This document shows positions 10,959-23,096 of a stretch of 64,000 nucleotides of DNA, piece by piece. Made by a program: the position numbers and the translations under genes. Position 1 is the first letter of the stretch, and each line of letters begins with the position of its first letter. The notes under the pieces are model-generated. The model searched no databases and was not told the DNA's origin. It worked only from the letters and a program-made list of their open reading frames with translations. Source of the DNA: Lantana camara (taxonomy: Eukaryota > Streptophyta > Magnoliopsida > Lamiales > Verbenaceae); NCBI GenBank assembly GCA_037501455.1, contig CM074858.1, positions 102,272,001 through 102,336,000 of the forward strand, in the 5' to 3' direction.

Positions 10959-12779
10959 TGTAACACCCCGATTTTCAGACAGTCAGGTACGCTCGACACG
11001 TGTGAGTTTCGAACGTTAGGATTTTATTTTATTATTTTCGTTTATTTAATTTAAACGTGCTATATTAATTTCTATAAATTGTATTTCGACATGAATATGT
11101 GAAAATATATGAAATATGTGTCAACTTGAGAATTCTTGTATGAATGGAATTTAATTGTTACATGAGTTAATTGTCCAATTGGATTAATTGCCATATTGTC
11201 TTTAAGTGCTCATTCATTTCAATTGAGGGACTAAATTGCATACAAACCTTTTGGACCTAATTGACCATTTCCAAACTTTTGATACTTAATTGCATGACTT
11301 GCAAACTTTAAGGATTTAATTGCAAATATTATAATTTTTCCCCAAATATATCGGTATATGCTTCTTCATTCTTCTTCCATCTTCATTTTTATTCCAACAT
11401 ATACAATCATCATCCTCTCTCTCGGCATTCACTCAAGAAGAGAAGAAAATTGGGAAATCATCATCTTCAAGCTAGAAATTGCTAAAGAATTCCATGATTC
11501 AAGCTCAAGCATCCATATTCATCATCTCCTTCCATCTATTTTCACTTCAAGTTATTCTCCAGGGCGGAGATTGTCGAGCATGAGCACGTTCACGCATTCA
11601 CGAGTCGTGTGTCGCCTGTCAGGTGAGGTTTAATTGCTAGTTATATAGCACCCGTATAACCTTTACGTGATCTTTCGGTCAAAGGTATTTATATTTATAA
11701 TTTTATGAAATCACTTATCATTTTCAAGTCATGTTCATGAAACGCAAGCAAGCCATGTTATTGTCATGAATCAAGCATGTTTTGGGCGAGTAGAATGACC
11801 GTTCACGAAGGGCCCGAGGGTAGTGACTAGAGCCAACCGGGAAAGCAAGGGCTGATGGGTAACTCTGGCACTATCCTCACCACATTTGGGGTCACCCCTG
11901 AATCCACTAGGAGGTTAGTGGAGGAAGGAGCTCCGGGCTTAGGGATTCATGTACCCTCTGATCAACACGCATGGATGTTGGGGCCTTGCAATCCCATCAT
12001 CAACCGGAGGAAGAAGGAGACTGGGGATGAATCCAGCACCGCGGATTGTCCTCGGGTTATTGCATGATTTCCATTCCATGAACGTGTTATATGATTACAC
12101 ATGCACGATTGCACGATAATTGAATTGCATGATCACTTATTGTTTAATAATCAAGCAAGCAAGTTCATGTACAGTTGGAGTTCGGTTGGAGACCGCCCTT
12201 ACTCGCCGGGGCCATGTATTGATTGCATGAAAAGAACAAGTATTTAATGTTGATAGTTGTTTTCTCGGGCGAAGCTATATTATTATTGAACTTGTATATT
12301 TATCTTTTATAAATCTTTACCCGAGAATATGACTTGCATGTTATCTGCGCTAATATGTATTTAAACCCCTCACTCGGTCTTCACAGACTGACGCCTCCAC
12401 CTTTCAGGTTATTGCAGGTGCACGCTAGGCGGGAGTTGAGTCGAGTCGAGTCCGGTTCATGTAGTCGAGTCAACCATGGTTCGTGTATTGGATTATTTAT
12501 TGTTAATTATGAAACTATAATTGTTATTATTGTTTATTTGAAGATGAGAGTATATCTTGGTTGGTAAATGAGAAATGACATGATATGATAAATTGATATT
12601 GTTTGAATTATGCTTCCGCTTTATTTTGTCACATGTATTAGTTAATCCCGCCTAGCTTGTCGTGTATTGCATTGTCACCAGTTCACTATAGGTTGGTTCA
12701 CGTATGGATTGGTCGTTTCGTATGTGCATTGATGTATAGTGTGGGGATGTGGTACCTCCACGTGTTAAGGGGTGCTACA
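10959..12779 (+). repeat. LTR-b: solo gypsy LTR, TSD GTGTA
   Basis: It starts TGTAACACCCCG and ends GGGGTGCTACA. GTGTA is present on both sides (10954-10958 and 12780-12784), proving a single insertion that later lost its interior by LTR-LTR recombination. Shared landmarks are GGTGAGGTTTAATT (about 11621), ACCGGGAAAGCAAGGGCTGA (11838), the hairpin GGTCTTCACAGACTG (12376-12390) and TAGGCGGGAG (12427). At 1821 bp it is about 1.2 kb shorter than its relatives and has no palindrome array. Confidence 0.9.
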
Positions 12780-12784
12780 GTGTA

Positions 12785-13522
12785 TGCATAAAGTGATTAG
12801 AATCTCTTTTATTAGTTGCTTAATTTTCGTAAAAAGTAGAGAGAGAAATTTGAGTGGTCTTAACTCTTACCTTTTTTTTTTTCTTTCTTGGGGGAAATTG
12901 ACTGGGGGTAAGGGCTTTATATAGGGGTCAATTGAGTTGGTTACAAACACGGATGATCGACACGTGTTTATTGGGTTGGAGATGTGTAATGTTCCATGAG
13001 GGATTACTAAAACTATAGGGATAAATTTGGGACGTGGCATGGTAATCCTACTCAAAACTTATCTCTTTTAACATATATCTACTATTATTATTATTGAAAT
13101 ATACAAAATATCTACAATTTAATATACTTTACAAAGTCAAATATCTTCTGTGAAATTTATCCAGAATATTTAGGATAATATACATAATTTATTATTATCT
13201 TAAAAGATAACGACTTAGTTATATTTTATTTATTATTCTTGCTTTTAAGATAAAATTTTATTATTTTATCCAATAATATCTATTACCATTGTAGCTATCC
13301 ACTATTTAAGTACGTTATACTTAAATATCTACTTTCTAGAATATACTGTTACGAAAATCTATAACTTAATATATTTTATAAAACTAAATATCTAGAATTT
13401 TATTTGACTTTTGAGTATTTAATTTCTACGAGTTAGCATTTTAATTGCTAAAACTTAAATATAGATCAGTAATATTTATGTAAGGTTTGATATTTAATTA
13501 TTAATAAATTTGGGGTGTGACA
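12785..13522 (-). repeat. LTR-c: 3' LTR of the chromovirus fragment
   Basis: On the minus strand it starts TGTCACACCCC directly after the polypurine tract. It has a TATA box TATATAAAG (plus 12915-12923) about 600 bp in, followed by pyrimidine-rich leader sequence. Its end is not resolved; it may run through the LTR-b insertion into 10845-10958. Confidence 0.6.
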
Positions 13523-14412
13523 ATTCTCCCCCATTTAAAGAAATCTGGTCCCCAGATTCTAACCTGATTGTGTAAATAACTCAGGATGGTATATGGGTAT
13601 CTGGGCATCTTATCCTCAGGTTCCCATGTTGCTTCTTCGACTTGATGGTCTCGTCATAGCACTTTTACTAAAGGGATCTTTCGGTTCCTAAGTTCTTGGA
13701 ATTTCTTGTCTAGAATGCGGATGGGTTTTTCTTTAATCAGAAAGATTAGCTTCAAGAGGAATATCCTGGAGGGAAATTATGTGGGTTTTGTCTGGGTAGT
13801 ACTTTCGTAGTTGCAAAACGCGAAATACGTTATGGATGCCAGTAAGGTTGGGTGGTAGATCTAATCGATAAACCACTTTACCTATTCACTCAATGATCTC
13901 AAAAGGTCCAATGTATCTTGGGCTTAATTTCCCTCCTTTTCCTATTTTGCTAAATCCTTTTCTCGGAGAGACCTTAAGGAATATGTTATCTCCGACTTCG
14001 AATTCCAATTCTCTCCGTCGTTTGTTAGCGTAGCTTTTCTGCCTGTCCTGTGCTTCTTTCATTTTCTGTTTATGATTTGCAACCTTATCAATAACATCTT
14101 GGATGAATTTTGGTTGTATAGCTCGATGTATTCCATCCTTCGTCCATCTTCATTCATCCAGATCCCAATATAGCGGGGATTGACATTTCTGCCCGTACAA
14201 AGCCTCGTAAGGAGCCATCTGTATAGAGGCTTGATAGCTATTATTATAGGCAAATTTAATAAGTGGTAAACACTTAATCCAGCTATTGCCAACATCTAGC
14301 ACACACAACCTCAGCATATCTTCCAGATATCCTATTAATCTTTCAGATTGCCCATCTGTTTGGGGATGTGCCGTAATACTAAATTGTAATTTAGTTCCCA
14401 TATGCTCTGGCA
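13523..14412 (-). pseudogene. Chromovirus integrase C-terminus with chromodomain
   Basis: Minus-strand translation gives HPQTDGQSER, then a FAYNNSY...MAPYEALYGQKC segment typical of gypsy integrase. After a stop near 14152 the frame continues with a basic stretch, FEVGDNIFLKVSP, LSPRYIGPFEI, and a chromodomain read as VKVL(stop)RDHQVEEATWEPED (about 13600-13660). The chromodomain is known to steer integration to particular chromatin. At least four stops break the frame, including one replacing the chromodomain Trp. The last bases before the LTR are the polypurine tract, read AAATGGGGGAGAATTG. Confidence 0.85.
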
Positions 14413-16472
14413 GCCTTACGTACCTCAATGGATACCTTACCTTGCAACTCGACATATGCTTTTACGTACCTCTCCGTGTCATCCTAAGTCATATAATGTT
14501 GGAGAAGGGCACAACTTGCACAAAGGCACACGGTTTGGAGCATAGCCTTGTTGTAAAACGTTTCAAGCTTATATACGCTCATACATATAATTCAAAACCT
14601 TTAACCTTATGAAAAAGCCATAAACGTATCATATAAGCACATATCTATTATATAAATATAATAGTATAGTCGCATGCGGGCTTAAAAATGAGCACATAGG
14701 GTTGTAGGTAGCATTAACTAAAAAGAAACAAACATAAACCTCACCATAGCAAATGTAGGTAAAGTCCAGGGCCAAAAGGAGCAAACGAACACCTAAACCT
14801 CGGGTTCAACGATGCCCGGAAGAGGCTCTGTAACAAAAGAACATAATACCCGAGATTTAGACTCAATCATGTACCAATTAGACGCTCGACAATGCTTATG
14901 AATGCAATGAATGCATATGAAGTGCATAAACGTACCACTTCAGACATATCGAATCATAACTCGTTCAAATCATATCAAATTGATCCAAAAATCTAATACA
15001 AGCAAGTTAACACATAATTTAGCATGATAATATCAATTAGAAGTCATAAATGAAGCAAGAGAACAACGAAACAAGCGAACGAAAACGGAAAAACACAGCA
15101 GTCACAAAAAGGGGGTGAGACACGGCCATGTCACCACCACAACACAAAATGAGACATTCCCATGTCTCGGTACAGAACTGAAATGCCCTTGAGACACGGC
15201 CATGTCGCCTCCACAGCACAAAATGAGACATGGCCATCTCTCGGTACAGAAACTCGGGCCAAAGGGACACGACTGTGTCTGCTACGCGAGGGAAAAGCTT
15301 CACCAAAATGTTTTGGTTTCTCTATGGAAATGAGCTCCAAAACCTTTGTTCCACCTTCATAACTCAAGTAACAATATAAAGGAATACAAAGGAACAAAGA
15401 AATCACAAAATCATACAAGAAAAACACCCCAAATTCAGCTCCAAACATGCATCATTAAACCGGCAAGAAGAAGAGCAAAGAAGTAAGAATTATACCAAGT
15501 TTCTCCCAAGAACTTCAAAAGAGAATTAATGGTAATTCATAATATATCCAGCTACCATCAATATGGAGCAAATAAAAGCAATAAATGAGTTAAGATGATC
15601 AACATAAATAGCTCTAAACTCATACTAGGCAAGAGATGCATTAGTTCTTCCAAAACTCAACATAACCTATATTCATCAACTCTAGCATAATCATAAATCT
15701 CTAACATGAAAGCATGATTTAAAGAGTGAAAAATGATCACAAGAACAAGGGTATCCAGATTCCTAACTTACCTTCAAAGAGGGGAGCAAGAAAGGATCAA
15801 ACTTGAGCTAAAATGGGGCAAAGATGGAGGTGTGCTTCAATGGCTTCTCTTCCTTCCTTTCTCCTTCACTTGGTTCGAATTATGTCAGCTATAGGAGAGA
15901 GAGAGGGCTGATTAAGGTGTAAAATAGTCAAAACAGGGACAAGGTATGAGTGGTCTAGCTCCAAGTGGCTCATAGGTTCGTTATAGGTACGTATGGAAAA
16001 AATCCACATCGTTGGTGGTCGAAACGACATCAAAAAAGTACAAAGCTTATTCCATTGGATCCGAGTCATCGATTTGAGTCCAATGGCGAAGACGAAACTT
16101 GACTCCGAGTTCCCGAGCTCAAGTTATGAAGAAATGACTCAAGAGTGGCCAATTTACAAAAAGGCCCAAAAGTTTGAACAAAAGTTCAATTAAGTCCAAC
16201 CAAGTTCAAACAAGTACAAAACAAGTTTAAAACACACAATTAAGTCCTAAATTCATATAAGTCACATATATCATGAATTTAGCATGCTCGGGATTCAAAT
16301 TCATAATTCACAAATTCACAAGTCGCAAGAATTCAAGTCTTAAAGTCGCTTTGGCAAATTCTTATCAAGTAGTTCAAATAAATGCATCAATTAAATAAAG
16401 ATTAAATGCAAGTATGAAAAACAAACTCACACGTTGCACTAACCTATATGTCCGGACAGACGGGGTGTCCCA
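14413..16472 (-). repeat. LTR-d: truncated 3' LTR
   Basis: The right end (minus-strand start) reads TGGGACACCCCG after the polypurine tract, where LTR-e has TGTGACACCCCG. It matches 20425-22487 along its length, then stops at 14413 where chromovirus integrase sequence begins. The missing part is the R/U5 side. Confidence 0.85.
15117..15280. repeat. Palindrome array A in LTR-d (word GAGACATGGCCATGTCTC)
   Basis: Five units start at 15117, 15151, 15191, 15225 and 15264 (spacings 34, 40, 34 and 39 bp). Units read GAGACACGGCCATGTC, GAGACATTCCCATGTCTC, GAGACATGGCCATCTCTC and a weaker fifth. Spacers alternate between a CACAAAAT-ending type and a GGTACAGAA type, so the repeat is a dimer of about 74 bp. 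Confidence 0.9.
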
Positions 16473-17499
16473 ATCTCCCCCCTTAAGAGAACCTGGTCCC
16501 CAAGTTCTACTGCTCGAGTTTCAAGCACGAGCAACTTCCCCGTATTCATCCCATGTTCGAGGTTCATGACGTCCCGACAAGGATTAGCCCGGTATGGTCT
16601 TCAAACACGAAGGGGGTTGATCATTCTTGAAGTCTTGATGCGGTAACTATTACAAAACTTGATCCGGGCTAGGAGCAGTTCAAACGTCTCGCGTGATAGG
16701 AGGGTCCAAATTTGATTCATCACCTACTGTTTGATTTGTTCCAAACTAACTCAAGAGCTCTGTGTTACACGAGTAGCATAGTTACTGGACTCTCACCACT
16801 CATATCTTCCAAAGTGGTGGTTTCCCCAAAATGGTTGTCCTTCGGTTCGTTGTTCGCCTCGAGAGCCCGTTGGAATCACGACCCTCGACTTTCCACACTC
16901 TTGTACCCTCCAAGACAACACTCGGGACAAAAACACTCAGCAAGCATCAAATACACACAAGAACAAATAGGCAACAATCCAAATAGCAAAACAAGAATGC
17001 ATGATGGGCGTGCCATGAATGATTTGTATACCATTCACCGTCGTTTGGAATTTCTTGACATTCGGATGATTAGGTGACTAGCTGAAGTTGGTGTTGTGAG
17101 GCTCATAGCTCGACAATCTTGGTCTCAAGCTTCTTTGACAAATCCTAACTTGATAATCGATTTCTTTCTCACACTCCGTCTTTTCTAATCACCATATTCG
17201 CCCGATGGACTCTCATTGTCCCACTTAACGATCCCCTTGTAGCGGTGAGGAGTTGCTCGAGTCGATCCATTTTGAAAGTTTCTCTCTACTCCTCTTCAAA
17301 TTAACCCGTCCCGTGCTCAGCCAACAAGTGTAGTAGCAAGTCCTGAGTGGCTTCGAACTATGTTCTTGCAAATTCTCGGATCCCCCTTTTTGGAACCCTA
17401 TTAAATTGAATCTCCGTTTCACTTGCTCTTATCGCATTTGTACGGTGAGCTAGTCTCTTCTCCTTCCAGCATGAGAGCAAGCCCTAACTCTCTTTCTAA

Positions 17500-18215
17500 C
17501 TCCACACTGGATTCCATTTTATTCATTCCCAATCGTACCCCTAGAAGATTTCCCGAAAGGGGAAAAGTGCCCTCTTGGTCGGCCTATATCTTGGAATCAT
17601 CTTAAAAATGACCTTCGATCTTCCATTTGACTAACTTGATCGGCTTTCCATAGCAAAACTCTCCTTTCATGAACATTGTTCCTTCTCATGAAAGATTGAA
17701 GCCATCAAAGTTTCCATAACTATCGCCATCATCTACTCTTCCTCGAGACCCACATTGAACCGGTAATCAATTATTTTCACTCCTAAGACTTGAGATCAGA
17801 CACATGCTCTCGGATCCCGACTCTATTTCTTTTCAACACCCTTGATGGCTCACCAATCAAGTAATCTGCACTTCTTTGTCCTCTTGGTGTGAAATACTTC
17901 TCTCAGGTAGTATCTTCGGTTCCTTTTTCTATCATTCCAAATCGACTCGTTAGAATTTCCAATGACAGAACCTTCAAACTCTCTTTGATTGTTTCGGTTG
18001 AGTTCCCACAACAAGGCTCTCTTCATTTGGACACTTATCTTCTCAAGAAGGGAAGAACCATCGATCCATCTCTATTACCACCACCATCCACTCTTTCTTG
18101 ACATTCCCATTGAACGATGAACCGTTCATCTCATCCTAGGGATTAGGTTCAAATATTTGTTCTTGGATCTCAGTTCCACTCCTTACTTCAACACTCCCTT
18201 GATTACCCACCATTA
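17500..18215. repeat. Diverged tandem duplication, unit about 345-410 bp
   Basis: A block at 17509-17560 (GATTCCATTTTATTCATTCC) resembles 17918-17965 (GTTCCTTTTTCTATCATTCC). A block at 17690-17860 resembles 18035-18210, both with CCATC..CTACTC or CCATCCACTC, CACATTGAACC or CCCATTGAACG, and CAACACCCTTGAT or CAACACTCCCTTGAT. Seen by eye; exact limits need an alignment. Confidence 0.5.
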
Positions 18216-18599
18216 AGGAAACCTTCCCTCTCATAATCTAAAGTGATACATTTAGTGGATAAGGGCTGGATTCACCCAATGTGGTAGCAATCTTCTCTTT
18301 CTGTAGTGCCCTTAACTTGCTATCCTCTCATCAAAATCCTTAGAATTACCATTTTCTTCTTACCCCGGCTTTCACCATCACGAAGGGAGACTTTATTCGG
18401 TAGGGTAGGGATATCGTGTAAGCTATCGCGAAGACATTAAACTTATGCATGTCGGGTTAGATTTGCTTATGTTATGCATCACGTTGTCATCAATTTAAGC
18501 AAGAAAGCAACAAGTAATAACAATGCATAACACATATCATAAATATGTATAAAGATGTGAGGTAAGATGAATGCACGTGCTATGAATGCGATTACCTCT

Positions 18600-19106
18600 C
18601 GGTTGTTTCTTTGGCCTTCACCGGTCACCCTCATCCAATTTGTGTTTCGGTGATCCACATCCATAGCATCGTCCCCATCTCTTCTAAAAATTCTCATAGG
18701 TATGAAAGATCCTCCCACAATGAGCACATGGTGGTTGCTCCGTTGGCGAAGAGACTTTTACTTTCTTCTTCCCTTTCGAAACCGATCGAGAACTCTCTCG
18801 ATTTCGTTTTGATCCCAATCCCGAGCTACTTCCCGACTCAATTTTTCTTGCCATATTCTTGAGGTCCTTCCTAATCCCTTCCATGATGTTAGTCTCTTAG
18901 ACTCCCTTTGATCTTTGTGAGGGCACGAGTCGAGCTTATGATCGGACACACTGCATCTAAAACAAGTCCCTAACCGTCTTTTTACAATTCTCGTAGGTGT
19001 GGTTTGGTCCTCCACAATGAGTGCACAAGACTTATCCTTCAGTAGGAGGTGCACTCGATGAGGCTAAGGGGCCGTTTGTGGTAGATTGAGGTGTCTTGCC
19101 GTGCAT
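18600..19106 (-). pseudogene. Short gag-like fragment with duplicated zinc knuckles
   Basis: A minus-strand ATG (19106-19104) opens MHGKTPQSTTNGP, reaches a stop after 24 codons, then a knuckle pair read CTHCGGPNH and, one frame away, CFRCSVSDHKLDSCP (CX2CX4HX4C). About 298 bp later the same pair recurs as CAHCGRIFH and CYGCGSPKHKLDE. Between them lies a basic, charged stretch (SGLGSKRNRESSRSV). Zinc knuckles bind RNA in gag nucleocapsid. The N-terminal capsid part of gag is absent. Stops and shifts make it non-functional; a truncated gag of a non-autonomous element is the best reading. Confidence 0.65.
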
Positions 19107-19404
19107 CTTGATAGGTAATTCTCATCAGTTATAGTCGGAGTTGTGACGTTAACCTAAAATACACAATCTATGTGAAAATACAATGCATGCGGTTAGTAAG
19201 TGATTATGGCACGTATTTAAGGTAACAAGTGCAATTAAAGAGTGCACGTATAATAAGTAATTAAAGAAAAACGAGATTTAAGGCACATAATGTCATGAAA
19301 TATCACATATCATGATGCAATGCACATAATCGCACGTTGTTCATAAGCCGTACGACCTATACTTGACACAACACGACACTAGAACTCCGATTTTGCAACC
19401 CAGA

Positions 19405-19416
19405 GCTCTGATACCA
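19405..19416 (-). promoter_or_regulatory. Primer binding site (initiator tRNA-Met)
   Basis: Minus strand reads TGGTATCAGAGC, 8 bp inside the LTR-e end. It is the usual plant tRNA-iMet primer site for first-strand synthesis. Confidence 0.9.
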
Positions 19417-19424
19417 CTTTAGGA

Positions 19425-22400
19425 TGTAGCGCCCTGAGCGGCAGGCCACCACATCCCCCGCACCTAGACCCAAACCCAAATATGAAATGAAAGTCCATAC
19501 ATGAGCCCAAGTTTAAGCGAACGGGGACCTACACGCACACGCTAGGCTAAGCAGGGCTAAACACAGACAGAGCGCGCAAAAACAATAACGTAAAGTGCGG
19601 AAGCAATAATACATTATCGAAAAAGAGCTCTACATGAGCCTACATAACATATATAAATGGCCTCAAGGCCCAAATTACATTAAGCAGTACCAAATCTCCC
19701 AAGTATACAAGTTAAAGTCAAATACATATCCAAATATCCAAACGAGAGAAGTATGTATGCAGACTAGACCTAAACTCGAAAGTACGACTCGACAACGGCT
19801 ACGAACTTCCCCGCCTAGCTCGAGCAACCTGAAACTAAAGTGTTAAAGAGAGGGTCAGTCACAACTCGACTGAGTGAGGGGGGTTAACGAACACCCACAC
19901 ACTATACAAATACAGAGCAGAGCACATAAAGATTATGAACAGGGAACACACTAAACCATTTTCGAAACAAACTTATACTTCATAATGAAAATAGAGCATA
20001 ACAGAGTTTAAAAGAAAATCCTGTCCCGTTCCATAATCAACGTAACGTACAAAGCTTGGCGAGTATGAGCATCCAACCCTTACTCCTCAACAATCGTAAG
20101 AAAACCAAGATAACGTAAAACGAATCCAACCCCACAACCATGGTGTTTCGAGAATCAAACCCTCTCCACCTAATTTACCAATACACATGGGGTAGCTAAC
20201 CCACATTGTGCCTTCTCCGGTTATCCACCGAAGGCTCAAAGCACCACGCTTCCTCAACCTCCAAGAGTCGCGTGTAAGCACTTCAAATGGAGACCTTGCA
20301 CAGGCTTAAACCGATGGCCCTTGCCATCCCGGGCATCCTTACCCACGTCACTGGGGCCCAAATATAATTAAATCATCCCATATAAAACTTACTTAACACG
20401 CTATACAAGTAAACATAACTTACGTACCTCAATGCATACCTTAACTTGCAACTTGGCATATGCTTTTACGTACCTCTCCGTGTCATCCTAAGTTATATCA
20501 CATTAGAGAAGGGCACAACTTACACAAAGCTACGGTTTGGAGCATAGCATTGTTGCAAAATGTTTCAAGCTTATATACGCTCATACATATAATTCAAAAT
20601 CTTTAACCTTATGACAAAGCCATAAACGTATCATATAAGCACATATCTATTATATAAATATAATAGTATAGTCGCATGTGGGATTAAAAATGAGCACATA
20701 AGGTTGTAGGTCGCATTAACTAAAAAGAAACAAACATAAACCTTACCTTAGCAAAAGTAGGTATAGTCTGGGGCCAAAAAGGAGCAAACGAACACCTAAA
20801 CCTCGGGTTCGACGATGGCCGGAAGAGGATTTGTAACAAACGAACATAATACATGAGACTTAGACTCAATCATGTACCAATTAGAGGCTCAGTATTGCTT
20901 ATGAATGCAATGAATGCATATGAAGTGCATAAACGTACCACTTGAGACATATCGAATCATAACTAGTTCAAGTCATATCAAATTGATCCAAAAACCTAAG
21001 ACAAGCAAGTTAACACATAATATAGCATGCTAATATCAATTTGAAGTCATAAATGAAGCAAGAGAACAACGAAACAAGCGAACAAAAACGGAAAAACACA
21101 GCAGTCACAAAAAGGGGGTGAGACACGACCATGTCACCACCACAGCACAAAATGAGACATGGCCATGTCTCAGTACAGAACTAAAATACCCTTGAGACAC
21201 GGCCATGTCACCTCCACAACACAAAATGAGATATGGCCATGTCTCGATACAGAAACTCGGGCCAAAGGGACACGAACGTGTCTGCTGCGCGAGGGAAAAG
21301 CTTCACCAAAATGTTTCGGTTTCTCCATGGAAATGAGCTCCAAAACCTTTGTTCCACCTTCATAACTCAAGTAACAATATAAAGGAATACAAAGGAACAA
21401 AGAAACCACAAAATCATATAAGAAAAACACCCCAAATTCAGCTCCAAACATGCATCATTAAACCGGCAAGAAGAAGAGCAAAGAAGTAAGAATTATACCA
21501 AGTTTCTCCCAAGAACTTCAAAAGAGCATTAATGGAAATTCATAATATATCCAGATACCATCAATATGGGGCAAATAAAAGCAATAAATGACTTAAGATG
21601 ATCAACATATATAGCTCTAAACTCATAGTAGGCAAGAGATGCATTAGTTCTTCCAAAACTCAACATAACCTAACTATTCATCAACCCTAGCATTATCATG
21701 AATCTCTAACATGAAAGCATGATTTAAAGAGTGAAAAATGATCACAAGAACAAGGGGATCCAGATTCCTAACTTACCTTCAAAGAGGGGAGCAAGAAAGG
21801 ATCAAACTTGAGCTAAAATGGGGCAAAGATGGAGGTGTGCTTCAATGGCTTCTCTTCCTTCCTTTCTCCTTCAGTTGGTTCGAATTATGTCAGCTATAGG
21901 AGAGAGAGAGAGGGCTGATTAAGGTGTAAAATAGTCAAAGCAGGGACAAGGTATGAGTGGTCTAGCTCCAAGTGGCTCATAGGTTCGTTATAGGTACGTA
22001 TGGAAAAAATCCACATCGTTGGTGGTCGAAACGACATCGAAAAAGTACAAAGCTTATTCCATTGGATCCGAGTCATCGATTTGAGTCCAATGGCAAAGAC
22101 GAAACTTGACTCTGAGTTCCCGAGCTCAAGTTATGAAGAAATGACTCAAGAGTGGCCAATTTACAAAAAGGCCCAAAAGTTTGAACAAAAGTTCAATTGA
22201 GTCCAAACAAGTTCAAAACAAGTTTAAAACAATAAGTCACATATATCACGAATTTACCATGCTCGGGATTCAAATTCATAATTCACAAATTCACAAGTCG
22301 CAAGAATTCAAGTCTTAAAGTCACTTAGTCAAATTCTTATCAAGTAATTCAAATAATTCATATAAGAAATAGAATTACAATATAAAATTCAAATAAATGC

Positions 22401-22487
22401 ATCAATTAAATAAAGAATAAATGCAAGTATGAAAAATAGACTCACACGTGGCACTAACCTGTACGTGCGAACAGACGGGGTGTCACA
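19425..22487 (-). repeat. LTR-e: 5' LTR (3063 bp)
   Basis: On the minus strand it starts TGTGACACCCCG (at 22487) and ends GGGCGCTACA (at 19425). It carries the U5 hairpin CAGTC-ACAACTC-GACTG (19856-19872), the ACCGGGAAAG-like block, palindrome array B, and CpG-containing dyads near its end. It is the only full-length LTR here joined to a PBS on the minus strand, so it defines the family's length. Confidence 0.9.
21120..21283. repeat. Palindrome array B in LTR-e (word GAGACATGGCCATGTCTC)
   Basis: Units start at 21120, 21154, 21194, 21228 and 21267 (34, 40, 34, 39), exactly the spacing of array A. The second unit is the perfect 18-bp palindrome. Differences among units are mostly CG to TG or CA. 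Confidence 0.9.
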
Positions 22488-23091
22488 ATTACACCAAGTT
22501 CGAAGTAGAATTACATTGATATACTACTCCCATAATTTTATTTTGATCTTGATGAATGAGGCCAAATGTTCTATTTCATAGAGAATTACAATTTCTTTAG
22601 TCATCGCAGGAAAACAACCTTCTTCTAAGAAATCTAGATCATTTCACCTAGAAAAGACAAATATCTATCCTCCTGAACTTTGTATTCATAAAACCTGCCA
22701 AACCTTATTTGTCACGCTCTTGATTCTCAAATATAGCCCCCATGTATTATTGGAAAATTGTCGGTTTATAAACTTATAAGTGATCATTGCAAATCAAAGA
22801 GAGAAAAACAAAATAATGCAAATCAAAAAGGAATTAAACAAACAAAAGAGACTTAGCTAGGGTACATCGGTCAATATATGTAGGTAAAAGATTCTACATC
22901 CTTACAATCTTGAATTTATTAAAATATGTGTATTTTGCATATATATGTTAAGAGGATGGTTAGCAACATCAAATACCTGATAATGTCGTGGCAAGCAAAG
23001 TAGCTAACCTCAAACATATTTGCAGAGGTAGAAATGCTATGCCTGATGTTTCGGCAAGGATGGAACAAAGTTAGGACGATGGAACAAAGTT
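22488..23091. other. Unassigned AT-rich stretch
   Basis: No gene, LTR landmark or transposon end recognised. It ends with a 2-copy repeat of ATGGAACAAAGTTAGGACG (about 23059-23096), whose last bases are the Copia3 target. Confidence 0.4.
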
Positions 23092-23096
23092 AGGAC

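Larger units (their letters stand above)
12785..14412 (-). mobile_element. Chromovirus (Ty3/gypsy, Tekay-like) 3' fragment
   Basis: Read on the minus strand it runs from the integrase C-terminal half through a chromodomain and polypurine tract into its 3' LTR. The HPQTDGQSER and SPRYIGPFEI motifs plus a chromodomain place it among chromoviruses; the Tekay/Del assignment is inferred from the integrase wording. It is truncated at 14412, where another element's LTR begins with no sign of a target duplication. Confidence 0.8.
16473..19424 (-). other. Interior of the non-autonomous gypsy element
   Basis: It is bounded on the minus strand by the PBS and the polypurine tract (TTAAGGGGGGAGAT next to LTR-d). 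Beyond the gag-like fragment at 18600-19106, I found no RT, protease or integrase motif on either strand. The plus strand is pyrimidine-rich between 17100 and 18400 and contains a diverged tandem duplication (17500-18215). The leader after the PBS matches the leader at 61413-61480, so the two elements are relatives. Confidence 0.65.
14413..22487 (-). mobile_element. Non-autonomous gypsy element with two LTRs
   Basis: On the minus strand it runs 5' LTR (22487 to 19425), 8-bp spacer, PBS for initiator tRNA-Met, about 2.95 kb interior with only a short gag-like region, polypurine tract (about 16473-16490), and a 3' LTR truncated after 2.06 kb. No RT, integrase or RNase H motif is visible in the interior, so it would depend on a related chromovirus. 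The two LTRs align over their shared 2.06 kb with scattered substitutions and several indels. Confidence 0.75.

Noticed and set aside
16712..18101. Several 60-120 codon frames on both strands
   Set aside because: No gag, pol or host domain; they lie in the decayed pyrimidine-rich interior of the non-autonomous element.
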